This document shows, one piece after another, positions 1-6,244 of a DNA stretch of 6,977 bases. The stretch is taken from NCBI GenBank assembly GCA_945622055.1, contig CALZBV010000133.1:1-6977 (forward strand). Direction: 5' to 3'. Every line of letters starts with the position of its first letter. Position 1 is the stretch's first letter. Source of the stretch: an uncultured Clostridia bacterium (lineage in GTDB: Bacteria > Bacillota > Clostridia > Lachnospirales > Lachnospiraceae). The notes beneath the pieces were generated by a model. The model did not search any database. It was not told the DNA's origin and was given only the letters and a program-made list of their open reading frames with translations. The translations under genes were made by a program, and so were the position numbers.

Positions 1-929
1 AAGTCAGAACGACCGGTACCTACGACGCGTGCGCCTGCCCTTTTGGCCAGGTCCGGCATAATCTCCGGAACCGGATTTGCCATTGCAAACAGGATGGCAT
101 CCTTGTTCATGGAAGCCACCATTTCCTCGGTAACGATGTTTGGAGCGGAAACGCCGACGAAAATATCTGCGCCCTTTAAGGCGTCTGCGAGAGAACCGCT
201 TCTTTCCTCCAGGTTTGTTACCTGAACCATTTCCTGCTGCATCCAGTTGAGCCCTTCGGTTTTTTTGGAAAGCATACCAACCTTATCTACAAGGATAAGC
301 TTTTTGAAACCATAATTCAAAAGAAGCTTCGAAATGGCGATACCTGCGGAACCTGCACCGTTTACAATGACCTGACAGTCCTCTTTTTTCTTTCCGACTA
401 CCTTTAAGGCATTGATGATACCTGCAAGTACAACAATAGCAGTACCGTGCTGGTCATCGTGGAAAACCGGAATCGGAAGAAGTTCCTTTAATCTGGTCTC
501 AATTTCAAAACAACGTGGTGCGGAAATATCCTCTAAATTAATTCCGCCAAAGGCCGGAGCAATATTGACAACGGTTTTGATGATTTCTTCGGTGTCCTGG
601 GTGTCAAGACAAATCGGAAATGCGTTTACTCCGCCGAATTCCTTAAATAATACGGATTTACCTTCCATTACCGGCATAGCTGCTGCGGCACCGATATTGC
701 CAAGACCGAGTACGGCGCTTCCGTCGGAAATGACAGCTACGGTATTTCCTTTGATGGTATAATTATAAACCTCAGCCGGGTCCTTTGCGATAACCTTACA
801 AGGCTCTGCAACACCCGGAGTATAAGCAAGTGCAAGTGCTTCCCTGGAATCAACCTTGCATTTGGATTCGGTGGTAAGCTTACCATTCCATTCTTTGTGA
901 AGAGCAAGCGACTGTTCATTAATTGTCAT
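1..929 (-). CDS. Malic enzyme (malate dehydrogenase, oxaloacetate-decarboxylating), 3' end cut off by the window edge
   Basis: Oxidative decarboxylation of malate to pyruvate and CO2 with reduction of NAD(P)+, in the cytosol. I read 309 codons from the ATG at 929-927; the frame stays open to the left edge. Small bacterial malic enzymes run to roughly 390 residues, so about the last fifth is missing. Visible motifs are YTPGV (Tyr36, the expected catalytic tyrosine), GKSVLFKEFGG (residues 90-100, with the expected catalytic lysine), NLEDI (131-135) and HDDQHGTA (157-164) for the metal ion, the Rossmann motif GAGSAG (191-196), and FAMANPVPEI (281-290). Asp215 after the second Rossmann strand would favour NAD over NADP, but this is an inference. 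The start is supported by GGAAGGAG at 944-937, 7 nt upstream, and by its own promoter. It is transcribed away from the cyclase gene. Family assignment is secure; cofactor preference is not. Confidence 0.96.
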   Translation of the reverse strand, partial: MTINEQSLALHKEWNGKLTTESKCKVDSREALALAYTPGVAEPCKVIAKDPAEVYNYTIKGNTVAVISDGSAVLGLGNIGAAAAMPVMEGKSVLFKEFGGVNAFPICLDTQDTEEIIKTVVNIAPAFGGINLEDISAPRCFEIETRLKELLPIPVFHDDQHGTAIVVLAGIINALKVVGKKKEDCQVIVNGAGSAGIAISKLLLNYGFKKLILVDKVGMLSKKTEGLNWMQQEMVQVTNLEERSGSLADALKGADIFVGVSAPNIVTEEMVASMNKDAILFAMANPVPEIMPDLAKRAGARVVGTGRSD

Positions 930-967
930 AAGAAATCTCCTTCCGTTATGGATACATTTGTAAATCG

Positions 968-984
968 GACATCGATCGGATGTC
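968..984. promoter_or_regulatory. Inverted repeat just downstream of the malic enzyme transcription start, candidate operator
   Basis: GACATC (968-973) and GATGTC (979-984) form a perfect 6-bp dyad around GATCG. Counted from the predicted malic enzyme start near 988, it covers about +5 to +21, a typical place for a repressor to block initiation or early elongation. It could also form a small hairpin in the 5' leader. No regulator is identified, and a 6-bp arm can occur by chance. Confidence 0.4.
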
Positions 985-994
985 GTTCCCGGAT

Positions 995-1023
995 ATTATA
1001 CAATAGGGAAGAGAAAAGTGCAA
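995..1023 (-). promoter_or_regulatory. Sigma-A type promoter for the malic enzyme gene
   Basis: On the minus strand, TTGCAC (1023-1018) and a perfect TATAAT (1000-995) are separated by 17 bp. Transcription should begin near 988, giving a leader of about 60 nt before the ATG at 929. Position, orientation and near-consensus match make this a strong prediction from sequence alone. Confidence 0.85.
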
Positions 1024-1157
1024 GCATTCCGGCAGTTTGGAAAAAGTGAAAAAAGATTTATTTGGGAAATTGAAAAAGAAACTCCGTCAAAAAAGCAAAT
1101 TTTTTGTAAATAATTTGTTAACATGGGAAGAAAGACCTATTTTTTTGAAAAAAAGAT
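1024..1157. other. AT-rich divergent promoter region with A-tracts and two A/T inverted repeats
   Basis: Between the two divergent promoters lies a run of A- and T-tracts. It contains an inverted repeat with 7-bp arms, CAAAAAA and TTTTTTG, around GCAAA (1088-1106). A second dyad, seven T, one G, then seven A (1140-1154), ends 3 bp before the -35 box of the cyclase promoter. Such tracts commonly curve DNA or act as UP elements for the RNA polymerase alpha subunit. No open reading frame of note is present. Confidence 0.5.
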
Positions 1158-1186
1158 TTGACGAAATAATAAAAGAGGGGTAGAAT
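1158..1186 (+). promoter_or_regulatory. Sigma-A type promoter for the diguanylate cyclase gene
   Basis: TTGACG (1158-1163) and TAGAAT (1181-1186) are separated by exactly 17 bp and are preceded by A/T tracts. The predicted start near 1193 gives a leader of about 29 nt, just enough for the ribosome binding site. The short leader leaves no room for a riboswitch. Confidence 0.82.
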
Positions 1187-1207
1187 GATATCAGGGATTA
1201 TTTTGAA

Positions 1208-1214
1208 GGGAGGG
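1208..1214 (+). promoter_or_regulatory. Ribosome binding site that fixes the GTG start of the cyclase
   Basis: GGGAGGG lies 7 nt upstream of the GTG at 1222. An in-frame TGA at 1204-1206 rules out a longer protein. The next in-frame ATG (codon 45) would remove the first strand of the sensor domain. GTG is therefore the real start. Confidence 0.85.
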
Positions 1215-1221
1215 AATTGGC

Positions 1222-3129
1222 GTGAAGACTCATAAGATTGCTCTTCTTGTTTCGAGCTGGGACGATGAGATTCTTGAGGAAGTAATCAAAGGAGCGCAGA
1301 AAAGACTGGATGAAATCGGTTGGGATTTGCATGTCTTTATTACTCATCCGACGATGCGGATAGAGGACCCGGATAATTTCGGAAATTATAATATATTTTC
1401 ACTTGCGAATTATGCAGAATACGATGGCTTTTTGCTATCAGCCAATGTAGTTGGCGGCTATGATATGCTGAAAAAGTATTATTCGAATATCTTAGAGGGC
1501 GATAAGCCGGTTGTAGCCTTAGACCAGATAATGGAGAACATCAGCTCACTATATCAGGACGGATACAGCGCGATGTTTCAGCTCGTAGAGCACCTGATTG
1601 TGGAGCACGGTTGCAGGAATCTGATTTATGTTGGCGGGGTGACTGACCACCCGGATAATGTCGTACGCAAAAAGGCGTTTATAGATGCACTGAAAAAGCA
1701 TAATATACCGGTGGAGGATTCCCATATCCGTGACTATTGGTTTATGACGGAGAGCGGTCGTCAGGCATATCTGGATTTCAAGGAAATTGGTCTGAACTGT
1801 CCGGATGCCGTTGTATGTGCGAACGATGCCATGGCACTGGGCTACTGTCAGGAAGCAGAGCAGGACGGATTTTACTGTCCGACGGACTTTCTGATTACCG
1901 GATATGACAATGATGACAAATCCAAGTCGTTCTTCCCGAAGATTACCTCCGTGGAAAAGAATGCGGAAAATATAGGCTATGATGGCTGTAATATGCTTTT
2001 AGAGCAGATTTTTGACCATAAGAGCGTTGAACATGTTACCTTTGTTCCGGAGCTTGTTCTGCGTGGAAGCTGTGGCTGCTATTCTAAGGAAGAGAGTGAA
2101 AACTTAAGTATACAGCAGGTGCACCAGAGGATGTACAGTATGAAAAAGGAGCTGACGGAATATTACGGCACGGTTACGAGTATCCGCCAAAGCCTTGCAC
2201 TTGCCACGGATGAGAACCTTTTCAAATACTATCTTGCGGATATTATGAAACAGTTCGAAATAGGCGGTTATTCCATGTGTATCAATCAGGATGTTTACTT
2301 TGATACAGCAGCGCCGGAGTTTGACTGGAACATCGGATACTGCGAGAAGCAGTACGTTATGACCGGAATGAGAGGAACGGAGAGCCAGGAGGAGGCATGT
2401 GTGATCAATGTTGCGGACCTGTACCCTTCGTATCTGGATTTTGATGATAACCGTTCACATGTATATCTTTTTCTGCCGATTCAGAAAGCCGGTGTGTGTT
2501 ACGGATATTTTGTGGTTGTAGATGGCAGTACCTTCCTGTTAAAGCAGTGGGCACTCCATGTGTCAGGTGCGATTGACAATGCATATGCGAACCTTCGAAA
2601 CCTCCTGAATCTGGAAAAGCTGAACAAATGGCTGGATAACGCCTACATCGTTGATGCAATGACAGGGCTGTATAACCGTTTCGGCTATATGCGCCAGGGC
2701 TATGAAATGTATGAGAAGTGCAAGGTTCAGGGAAAGCCATTGATTGTCATGTTCATGGATATGGACCGTCTGAAATACATTAACGACCATTTCGGACACT
2801 CTGCCGGAGATGAAGCACTGGTTGTTTATTCTGCTCTGCTAAAGAGGTGTGCGGGTGAGGATATGCTGGCAATTCGTTATGGCGGTGATGAGTTTCTTCT
2901 GATTGGACCGATGGAAAATCTGAAAGCAGCGGAAGAGTTTAAGAAGCTCATTTACAGCGAAACGGAGCGTCTGAATGAGGAGCGCAATGCCGGATATGAG
3001 CTGGGATGCAGCATCGGGTATATTCTTACGGATCCGAAATCAGAAAAGGATCTGGACGATTATGTAAAGGAAGCGGACAGCATCATGTATGCAGATAAGC
3101 AGAAACGTAAAAAATCCAGAACAGAGTAA
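1222..3129 (+). CDS. Cytosolic diguanylate cyclase with LacI-type ligand-binding sensor domain
   Basis: Predicted to make cyclic di-GMP from two GTP in response to a small ligand. The 635 residues have three parts. Residues 4-280 resemble the periplasmic-binding-protein fold of LacI-family regulators (strand KIALLVSSW, then GCRNLIYVGG, PDAVVCANDAMALG and FLITGYDNDD), with no helix-turn-helix and no signal peptide or membrane segment, so it should act in the cytosol. A linker opens with RGSCGC (281-286), followed by a helical stretch and a GAF-like region (about 300-440) and a connecting helix (about 443-477). The GGDEF domain begins at DAMTGLYNR (478-486), has DMDRLKYIND from Asp513, and an intact GGDEF signature at 554-558, so catalysis is expected. 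The nine residues before GGDEF do not contain the usual RxxD inhibitory site. The ligand is unknown; sugars or nucleosides are typical of this fold. Tandem stops TAA-TGA end the frame, followed by a terminator. Confidence 0.93.
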   Translation: MKTHKIALLVSSWDDEILEEVIKGAQKRLDEIGWDLHVFITHPTMRIEDPDNFGNYNIFSLANYAEYDGFLLSANVVGGYDMLKKYYSNILEGDKPVVALDQIMENISSLYQDGYSAMFQLVEHLIVEHGCRNLIYVGGVTDHPDNVVRKKAFIDALKKHNIPVEDSHIRDYWFMTESGRQAYLDFKEIGLNCPDAVVCANDAMALGYCQEAEQDGFYCPTDFLITGYDNDDKSKSFFPKITSVEKNAENIGYDGCNMLLEQIFDHKSVEHVTFVPELVLRGSCGCYSKEESENLSIQQVHQRMYSMKKELTEYYGTVTSIRQSLALATDENLFKYYLADIMKQFEIGGYSMCINQDVYFDTAAPEFDWNIGYCEKQYVMTGMRGTESQEEACVINVADLYPSYLDFDDNRSHVYLFLPIQKAGVCYGYFVVVDGSTFLLKQWALHVSGAIDNAYANLRNLLNLEKLNKWLDNAYIVDAMTGLYNRFGYMRQGYEMYEKCKVQGKPLIVMFMDMDRLKYINDHFGHSAGDEALVVYSALLKRCAGEDMLAIRYGGDEFLLIGPMENLKAAEEFKKLIYSETERLNEERNAGYELGCSIGYILTDPKSEKDLDDYVKEADSIMYADKQKRKKSRTE

Positions 3130-3139
3130 TGAAATGTGC

Positions 3140-3172
3140 CTGTCCGGTTCGTTGATCCGGACAGTTTTTTTT
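3140..3172 (+). terminator. Rho-independent terminator after the diguanylate cyclase gene
   Basis: CTGTCCGG (3140-3147) and CCGGACAG (3157-3164) form a perfect 8-bp stem with a 9-nt loop, followed directly by eight T (3165-3172). It lies 10 bp after the cyclase stop codon. The T-run directly touches the GAGGAG ribosome binding site of ktrB, so ktrB needs either read-through or a promoter inside the cyclase gene. Confidence 0.92.
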
Positions 3173-3183
3173 GAGGAGATACT

Positions 3184-4548
3184 ATGAAAAAAACAAAGTT
3201 TCGACTTACCACAACAAGAATCATCATGCTTGGCTTTTTACTGGCCATAGGCATTGGAACGTTTCTGCTGTGTCTTCCGATTTCTTCTGTAAAAGGACGT
3301 CCGGTGGATTTTTTGGATGCCTTTTTTGTGGCTACGAGCGCAGTTTGTGTGACAGGTCTTTCTACGGTTGTAACAGCCGCCCAATGGAGTGTGTTCGGAC
3401 AGGCAGTCATTTTGCTACTGGTGCAGTTTGGCGGACTTGGAATCGTTACGGTAACGACCGTGATGATGCTTGTTTTTGGAAGAAGAATTATGCTTTCGGA
3501 GCGGCTTCTGCTGCAGGAGGCGTATAACCTGGATTCGCTCAGGGGACTGGTCCGGGTAACCAAGAGCGTTGTTCTTGGGACTCTTTTGGTAGAAGGAATC
3601 GGCGCCTGTCTTTATTTCCTTTGTTTTGTCGGGGAATACGGACCGACGGCAATCTGGTATGCAATTTTTCATGCGGTTTCTGCTTTTTGTAATGCGGGGC
3701 TTGATTTGTTGGGCGATTCTTCGTTAGCAGCATATGCCACGAATCTTTGGGTAAATCTTGTTACAATTGGACTGATTGTCATTGGCGGTATTGGATTTCC
3801 GGTCTGGAGAGATGTCAGAAGGACTTATAAGAAGCGCAGGGAGGGAGAAATCCCCAAGGGTCGTTTTTTTGAGCGCCTGAGCCTTCATTCAAAGCTTGCG
3901 ATTACTACTTCTGCGTTGCTTATTTTTGGTGGCGCGGTGCTTTTTTTTCTGTTTGAATACAACAACCCGGATACGATTGGCACAATGAGTTTTCCGCAAA
4001 AGCTTCTGGCAAGTCTGTTTCAGTCGGTAACGACAAGAACTGCCGGCTTTCAGACAATACCGCAGGAGAATTTTACGCCGGCTTCCAGTATGTTAAGCCT
4101 TATTTTCATGTTTATCGGCGGTTCTCCGTCCAGTACAGCGGGCGGTGTTAAGACGGTAACCGTTGCGGTGATTCTTCTGTCTGTTATTTCTGTAGTGCGC
4201 GGCAAGAGAGATATTGAAGTGTTTCAGCGTAAAATACCGTCCTTCTATCTGAAAAAAGCGCTTGCTGTTGTTTCGGTCAGCATTGGATGCGTATTTGCGG
4301 CAACAATGCTCGTATGTGCAACGCAGGGCTGGAATCTGACGGAGGCTTTGTATGAGACGGTTTCGGCACTTGCAACCGTAGGATTGTCCTGCGGGAAAAC
4401 CGGTGATTTGAATTCTGTAGGAAAGGTCATCATTATTCTTTGTATGTATCTTGGCAGAATTGGCCCGATTACGCTTGCCATTTCGCTTCAGTCGGGAGCA
4501 CAGAAGGGCATCAGAAAGTTACCGGAGAGCAAGGTTATGATTGGATAG
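3184..4548 (+). CDS. ktrB: Potassium uptake protein, KtrB/TrkH family membrane subunit
   Basis: Ion-conducting subunit of a Ktr-type potassium transporter in the cytoplasmic membrane. The 454 residues match the shorter KtrB form with eight membrane helices in four M1-P-M2 repeats. All four selectivity-filter glycines are visible: VTGL (Gly58), NAGL (Gly172), TAGF (Gly288) and TVGL (Gly400). The glycine- and serine-rich GGSPSSTAGGVKT stretch (312-324) corresponds to the flexible gating loop in the third repeat of this family. The C terminus, ESKVMIG, is the usual KtrB ending, so the gene is complete. The ATG at 3184 follows GAGGAG (3173-3178) by 5 nt. The regulatory subunit gene ktrA starts 40 nt downstream. 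KtrB proteins of characterised bacteria are often sodium-coupled, but this cannot be read here. The alternative name trkH would describe the same family. Confidence 0.95.
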   Translation: MKKTKFRLTTTRIIMLGFLLAIGIGTFLLCLPISSVKGRPVDFLDAFFVATSAVCVTGLSTVVTAAQWSVFGQAVILLLVQFGGLGIVTVTTVMMLVFGRRIMLSERLLLQEAYNLDSLRGLVRVTKSVVLGTLLVEGIGACLYFLCFVGEYGPTAIWYAIFHAVSAFCNAGLDLLGDSSLAAYATNLWVNLVTIGLIVIGGIGFPVWRDVRRTYKKRREGEIPKGRFFERLSLHSKLAITTSALLIFGGAVLFFLFEYNNPDTIGTMSFPQKLLASLFQSVTTRTAGFQTIPQENFTPASSMLSLIFMFIGGSPSSTAGGVKTVTVAVILLSVISVVRGKRDIEVFQRKIPSFYLKKALAVVSVSIGCVFAATMLVCATQGWNLTEALYETVSALATVGLSCGKTGDLNSVGKVIIILCMYLGRIGPITLAISLQSGAQKGIRKLPESKVMIG

Positions 4549-4588
4549 ACAGGATTGGGTGATTTGACAGGAAGGAAGGGTAAAACCT

Positions 4589-5257
4589 ATGGCAAAAAAA
4601 GGAAAAAAGGAATTTGTTGTGCTGGGACTCGGTGCGTTTGGGAGAAGTGTGGCAGTTGCACTTGCAGATGCAGGCTGTCAGGTGATGGCCGTTGACAGCG
4701 ATTCATCAAAGGTAAATGAAATCATGGACAGGGTTACCTATGCGGTTACCTGTGACGTGGCAAACGTAGAGGCTTTGCAGTCTCTTGGTGTAAATAATTT
4801 TGACGGCGCAATTGTTGCTATCGGTGGTGACATTGAGGTCAGTGTCCTGGTGACGATTCTTGCAAAGGAATGCGGCATCGGTTATGTTGTGGCAAAGGCA
4901 CAAAATGATCTTCATGCAAAGATTTTGCATAAGGTTGGTGCGGATTTGGTCGTGTTCCCGGAAAAGGAAGCGGGCATCCGTATTGCAAACAACCTCTTTG
5001 GTAACAATCTTTTGGACGCAATTGAGCTTTCGTCTACCTTTAGTATGGCAGAGATTACCGTGCCGGAGGAATGGGTCGGAAGGAGTCTGATCGATTTGAA
5101 TCTGCGTGCAAAGAGAAAGCTGAATGTTATTGGTATCAGACGTATGGAACACCTGAACATTAATCCGGATGCGGCAGAACCGTTAAAGGCAGAGGATGTT
5201 TTGATTATGATCGGTAAAAATGAAGAACTGAAGAAGCTGGGAGAGGGCAAAAAATAA
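4589..5257 (+). CDS. ktrA: Potassium uptake regulatory subunit, KtrA/TrkA family (RCK domains)
   Basis: Cytosolic subunit that forms an octameric ring under KtrB and opens or closes it in response to bound nucleotides. The 222 residues comprise an RCK_N Rossmann domain (about 8-130) with the nucleotide-binding motif GLGAFG (13-18) and acidic Asp36/Asp38 at the end of the second strand, then a linker and an RCK_C domain (about 148-217). One N and one C domain is the KtrA form, half the size of E. coli TrkA. In several Firmicutes the RCK_C domain of KtrA binds cyclic di-AMP, which inhibits uptake; whether it does so here is inference. The start has GGAAGGG (4574-4580) 8 nt upstream. It sits between ktrB (40 nt before) and the methyltransferase (17 nt after), consistent with one transcript. 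Confidence 0.95.
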   Translation: MAKKGKKEFVVLGLGAFGRSVAVALADAGCQVMAVDSDSSKVNEIMDRVTYAVTCDVANVEALQSLGVNNFDGAIVAIGGDIEVSVLVTILAKECGIGYVVAKAQNDLHAKILHKVGADLVVFPEKEAGIRIANNLFGNNLLDAIELSSTFSMAEITVPEEWVGRSLIDLNLRAKRKLNVIGIRRMEHLNINPDAAEPLKAEDVLIMIGKNEELKKLGEGKK

Positions 5258-5274
5258 GCATTCGGGAGAAGGGT

Positions 5275-6072
5275 ATGATTACCAGTACAGCAAATCAAAA
5301 GGTAAAAAATGTAGTGGCATTACAGAAAAAAGCAAAGGAACGAAAGGAGCAGCGTCTCTTTGTTGCAGAGGGAAGGAAAATGGTGCTTGAGGTGCTCCGT
5401 GATGCACCGGAGGCGGTGGCGGAGGTTTATGTTACCGGGGAGTATCTTGGCGATGCAAAGCAGGCAGAGGAACTTTGCGGGGTTTCCTATGAAATGGTAT
5501 CAGGGTCTGTGATGAAGGCGATGGCTGAGACGCTGGAGCCTCAGGGGATTTTAGCTCTGGTACGTATGCCGGAATATGACTTTGACAGGCTCTGGCAGCA
5601 GGAGGACGGTCTTTGGATAGCGCTTGAAAATCTGCGTGACCCGGGAAATCTCGGTACGATTCTCCGAACCGCAGAGGCGGCGGGCGTGTCAGGCGTGATT
5701 CTTAGCCCGGAGTCTGTGGATATTTATAATCCGAAGGTAATCCGTTCCACGATGGGGGCGATTTTCCGTGTGCCACATTTTTATCCGGAGAATTTTGCAG
5801 AAGTTCTGAATGCCATGAAACAGGATGGCGCTACCCTTTATGCAGCGCATCTTGCGGGAACGATGTTTTACGATGAGCCGGAGTATAAAGGCCGGTCCGT
5901 CATATTAATCGGAAATGAGGCAAATGGACTGAGTGATGAGATTTCTTCCCGTGCCGACTGTCTTGTGAGGATTCCGATGGAAGGAAAGGCAGAGTCTTTA
6001 AATGCAGCGGTTGCTGCGGCACTCATGATGTACGAGGGGTACCGCGCAAGGAGACGTACGGCGCTGAAATAA
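5275..6072 (+). CDS. TrmH/SpoU-family RNA 2'-O-methyltransferase
   Basis: Predicted S-adenosylmethionine-dependent ribose 2'-O-methyltransferase acting on rRNA or tRNA. The 265 residues have an N-terminal substrate-binding region of L30e-like type (about 1-95, opening ITSTANQKVKNVVALQKKAK) and a C-terminal SPOUT knot domain. All three SpoU motifs are intact: motif 1 DPGNLGTILR (122-131; Asn125 and Arg131), motif 2 VIRSTMGAIFRVP (155-167), and motif 3 LIGNEANGL (211-219) with IPMEGKAESLNAAVAAAL (from 233; Ser241 and Asn243). The ATG at 5275 follows GGGAG (5264-5268). The 17-nt spacing suggests it is the last gene of the ktr transcript. Members of this subgroup are often annotated as RlmB-like 23S rRNA methyltransferases, but the target nucleotide cannot be read from the sequence, so no symbol is given. 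Confidence 0.94.
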   Translation: MITSTANQKVKNVVALQKKAKERKEQRLFVAEGRKMVLEVLRDAPEAVAEVYVTGEYLGDAKQAEELCGVSYEMVSGSVMKAMAETLEPQGILALVRMPEYDFDRLWQQEDGLWIALENLRDPGNLGTILRTAEAAGVSGVILSPESVDIYNPKVIRSTMGAIFRVPHFYPENFAEVLNAMKQDGATLYAAHLAGTMFYDEPEYKGRSVILIGNEANGLSDEISSRADCLVRIPMEGKAESLNAAVAAALMMYEGYRARRRTALK

Positions 6073-6175
6073 AGGGACTATAGTTTTCCCAGGATTACAG
6101 AAGCTTTTTGGGGGATTAATTGTCGAAATCTTCAGTTTTGTGCGAATAAAAATGTAAAAAAATGGGAATTAGCTC

Positions 6176-6203
6176 TTGGCTTTGTTTCCGGATATGTTAT
6201 CAT
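6176..6203 (+). promoter_or_regulatory. Extended -10 promoter for the right-edge membrane protein gene
   Basis: TTGGCT (6176-6181) and TATCAT (6198-6203) are spaced by 16 bp, with TG at 6195-6196 giving the extended -10 pattern TGnTATCAT. The start would be near 6210, leaving a leader of about 35 nt. It lies in the 172-bp gap after the methyltransferase gene, in which I see no clear terminator. Confidence 0.65.
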
Positions 6204-6215
6204 AAATTGTGAGCG

Positions 6216-6227
6216 CGGACAAGTCCG
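6216..6227. promoter_or_regulatory. Short dyad CGGAC-AA-GTCCG in the leader of the membrane protein gene
   Basis: A perfect 5-bp inverted repeat with a 2-bp centre covers about +6 to +17 of the predicted transcript and ends 7 bp before the ribosome binding site. A 2-nt loop is too tight for a stable RNA hairpin, so a protein-binding site is the likelier reading. It is short enough to be chance. Confidence 0.3.
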
Positions 6228-6244
6228 ACGGGAAAGGAGAGTTT

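Noticed and set aside
43..762. Plus-strand open frames at 43-225 and 412-762
   Set aside because: They lie antisense to the malic enzyme gene, whose minus-strand reading shows family motifs throughout; the plus-strand products show no recognisable domain.
930..1221. Riboswitch or small RNA in the divergent intergenic region
   Set aside because: Both predicted leaders are short (about 60 and 29 nt) and contain no recognisable aptamer or terminator hairpin.
2405..2799. Minus-strand open frames of 111 and 78 codons inside the cyclase gene
   Set aside because: The plus strand encodes the GGDEF-containing protein here, and the antisense products have no recognisable motif or convincing ribosome binding site.
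3060..3733. Minus-strand frames and a 118-codon plus-strand frame at the start of ktrB
   Set aside because: The KtrB reading has the selectivity-filter motifs and a good ribosome binding site; the others are alternative-frame by-products.
4706..5298. Minus-strand frames of up to 148 codons across ktrA
   Set aside because: KtrA is complete and well supported on the plus strand; the antisense products are shadows.
6087..6115. Possible terminator after the methyltransferase gene (TCCCA paired with TGGGGGA)
   Set aside because: The stem is short and bulged with a long loop and is not followed by a T-run.
968..6227. Shared GGAC/GTCC core in the malic enzyme leader dyad, the cyclase terminator stem and the membrane protein leader dyad
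   Set aside because: The shared part is only 4-5 bp, the arms differ otherwise, and the terminator stem is explained by its own function, so a common regulator is not supported.
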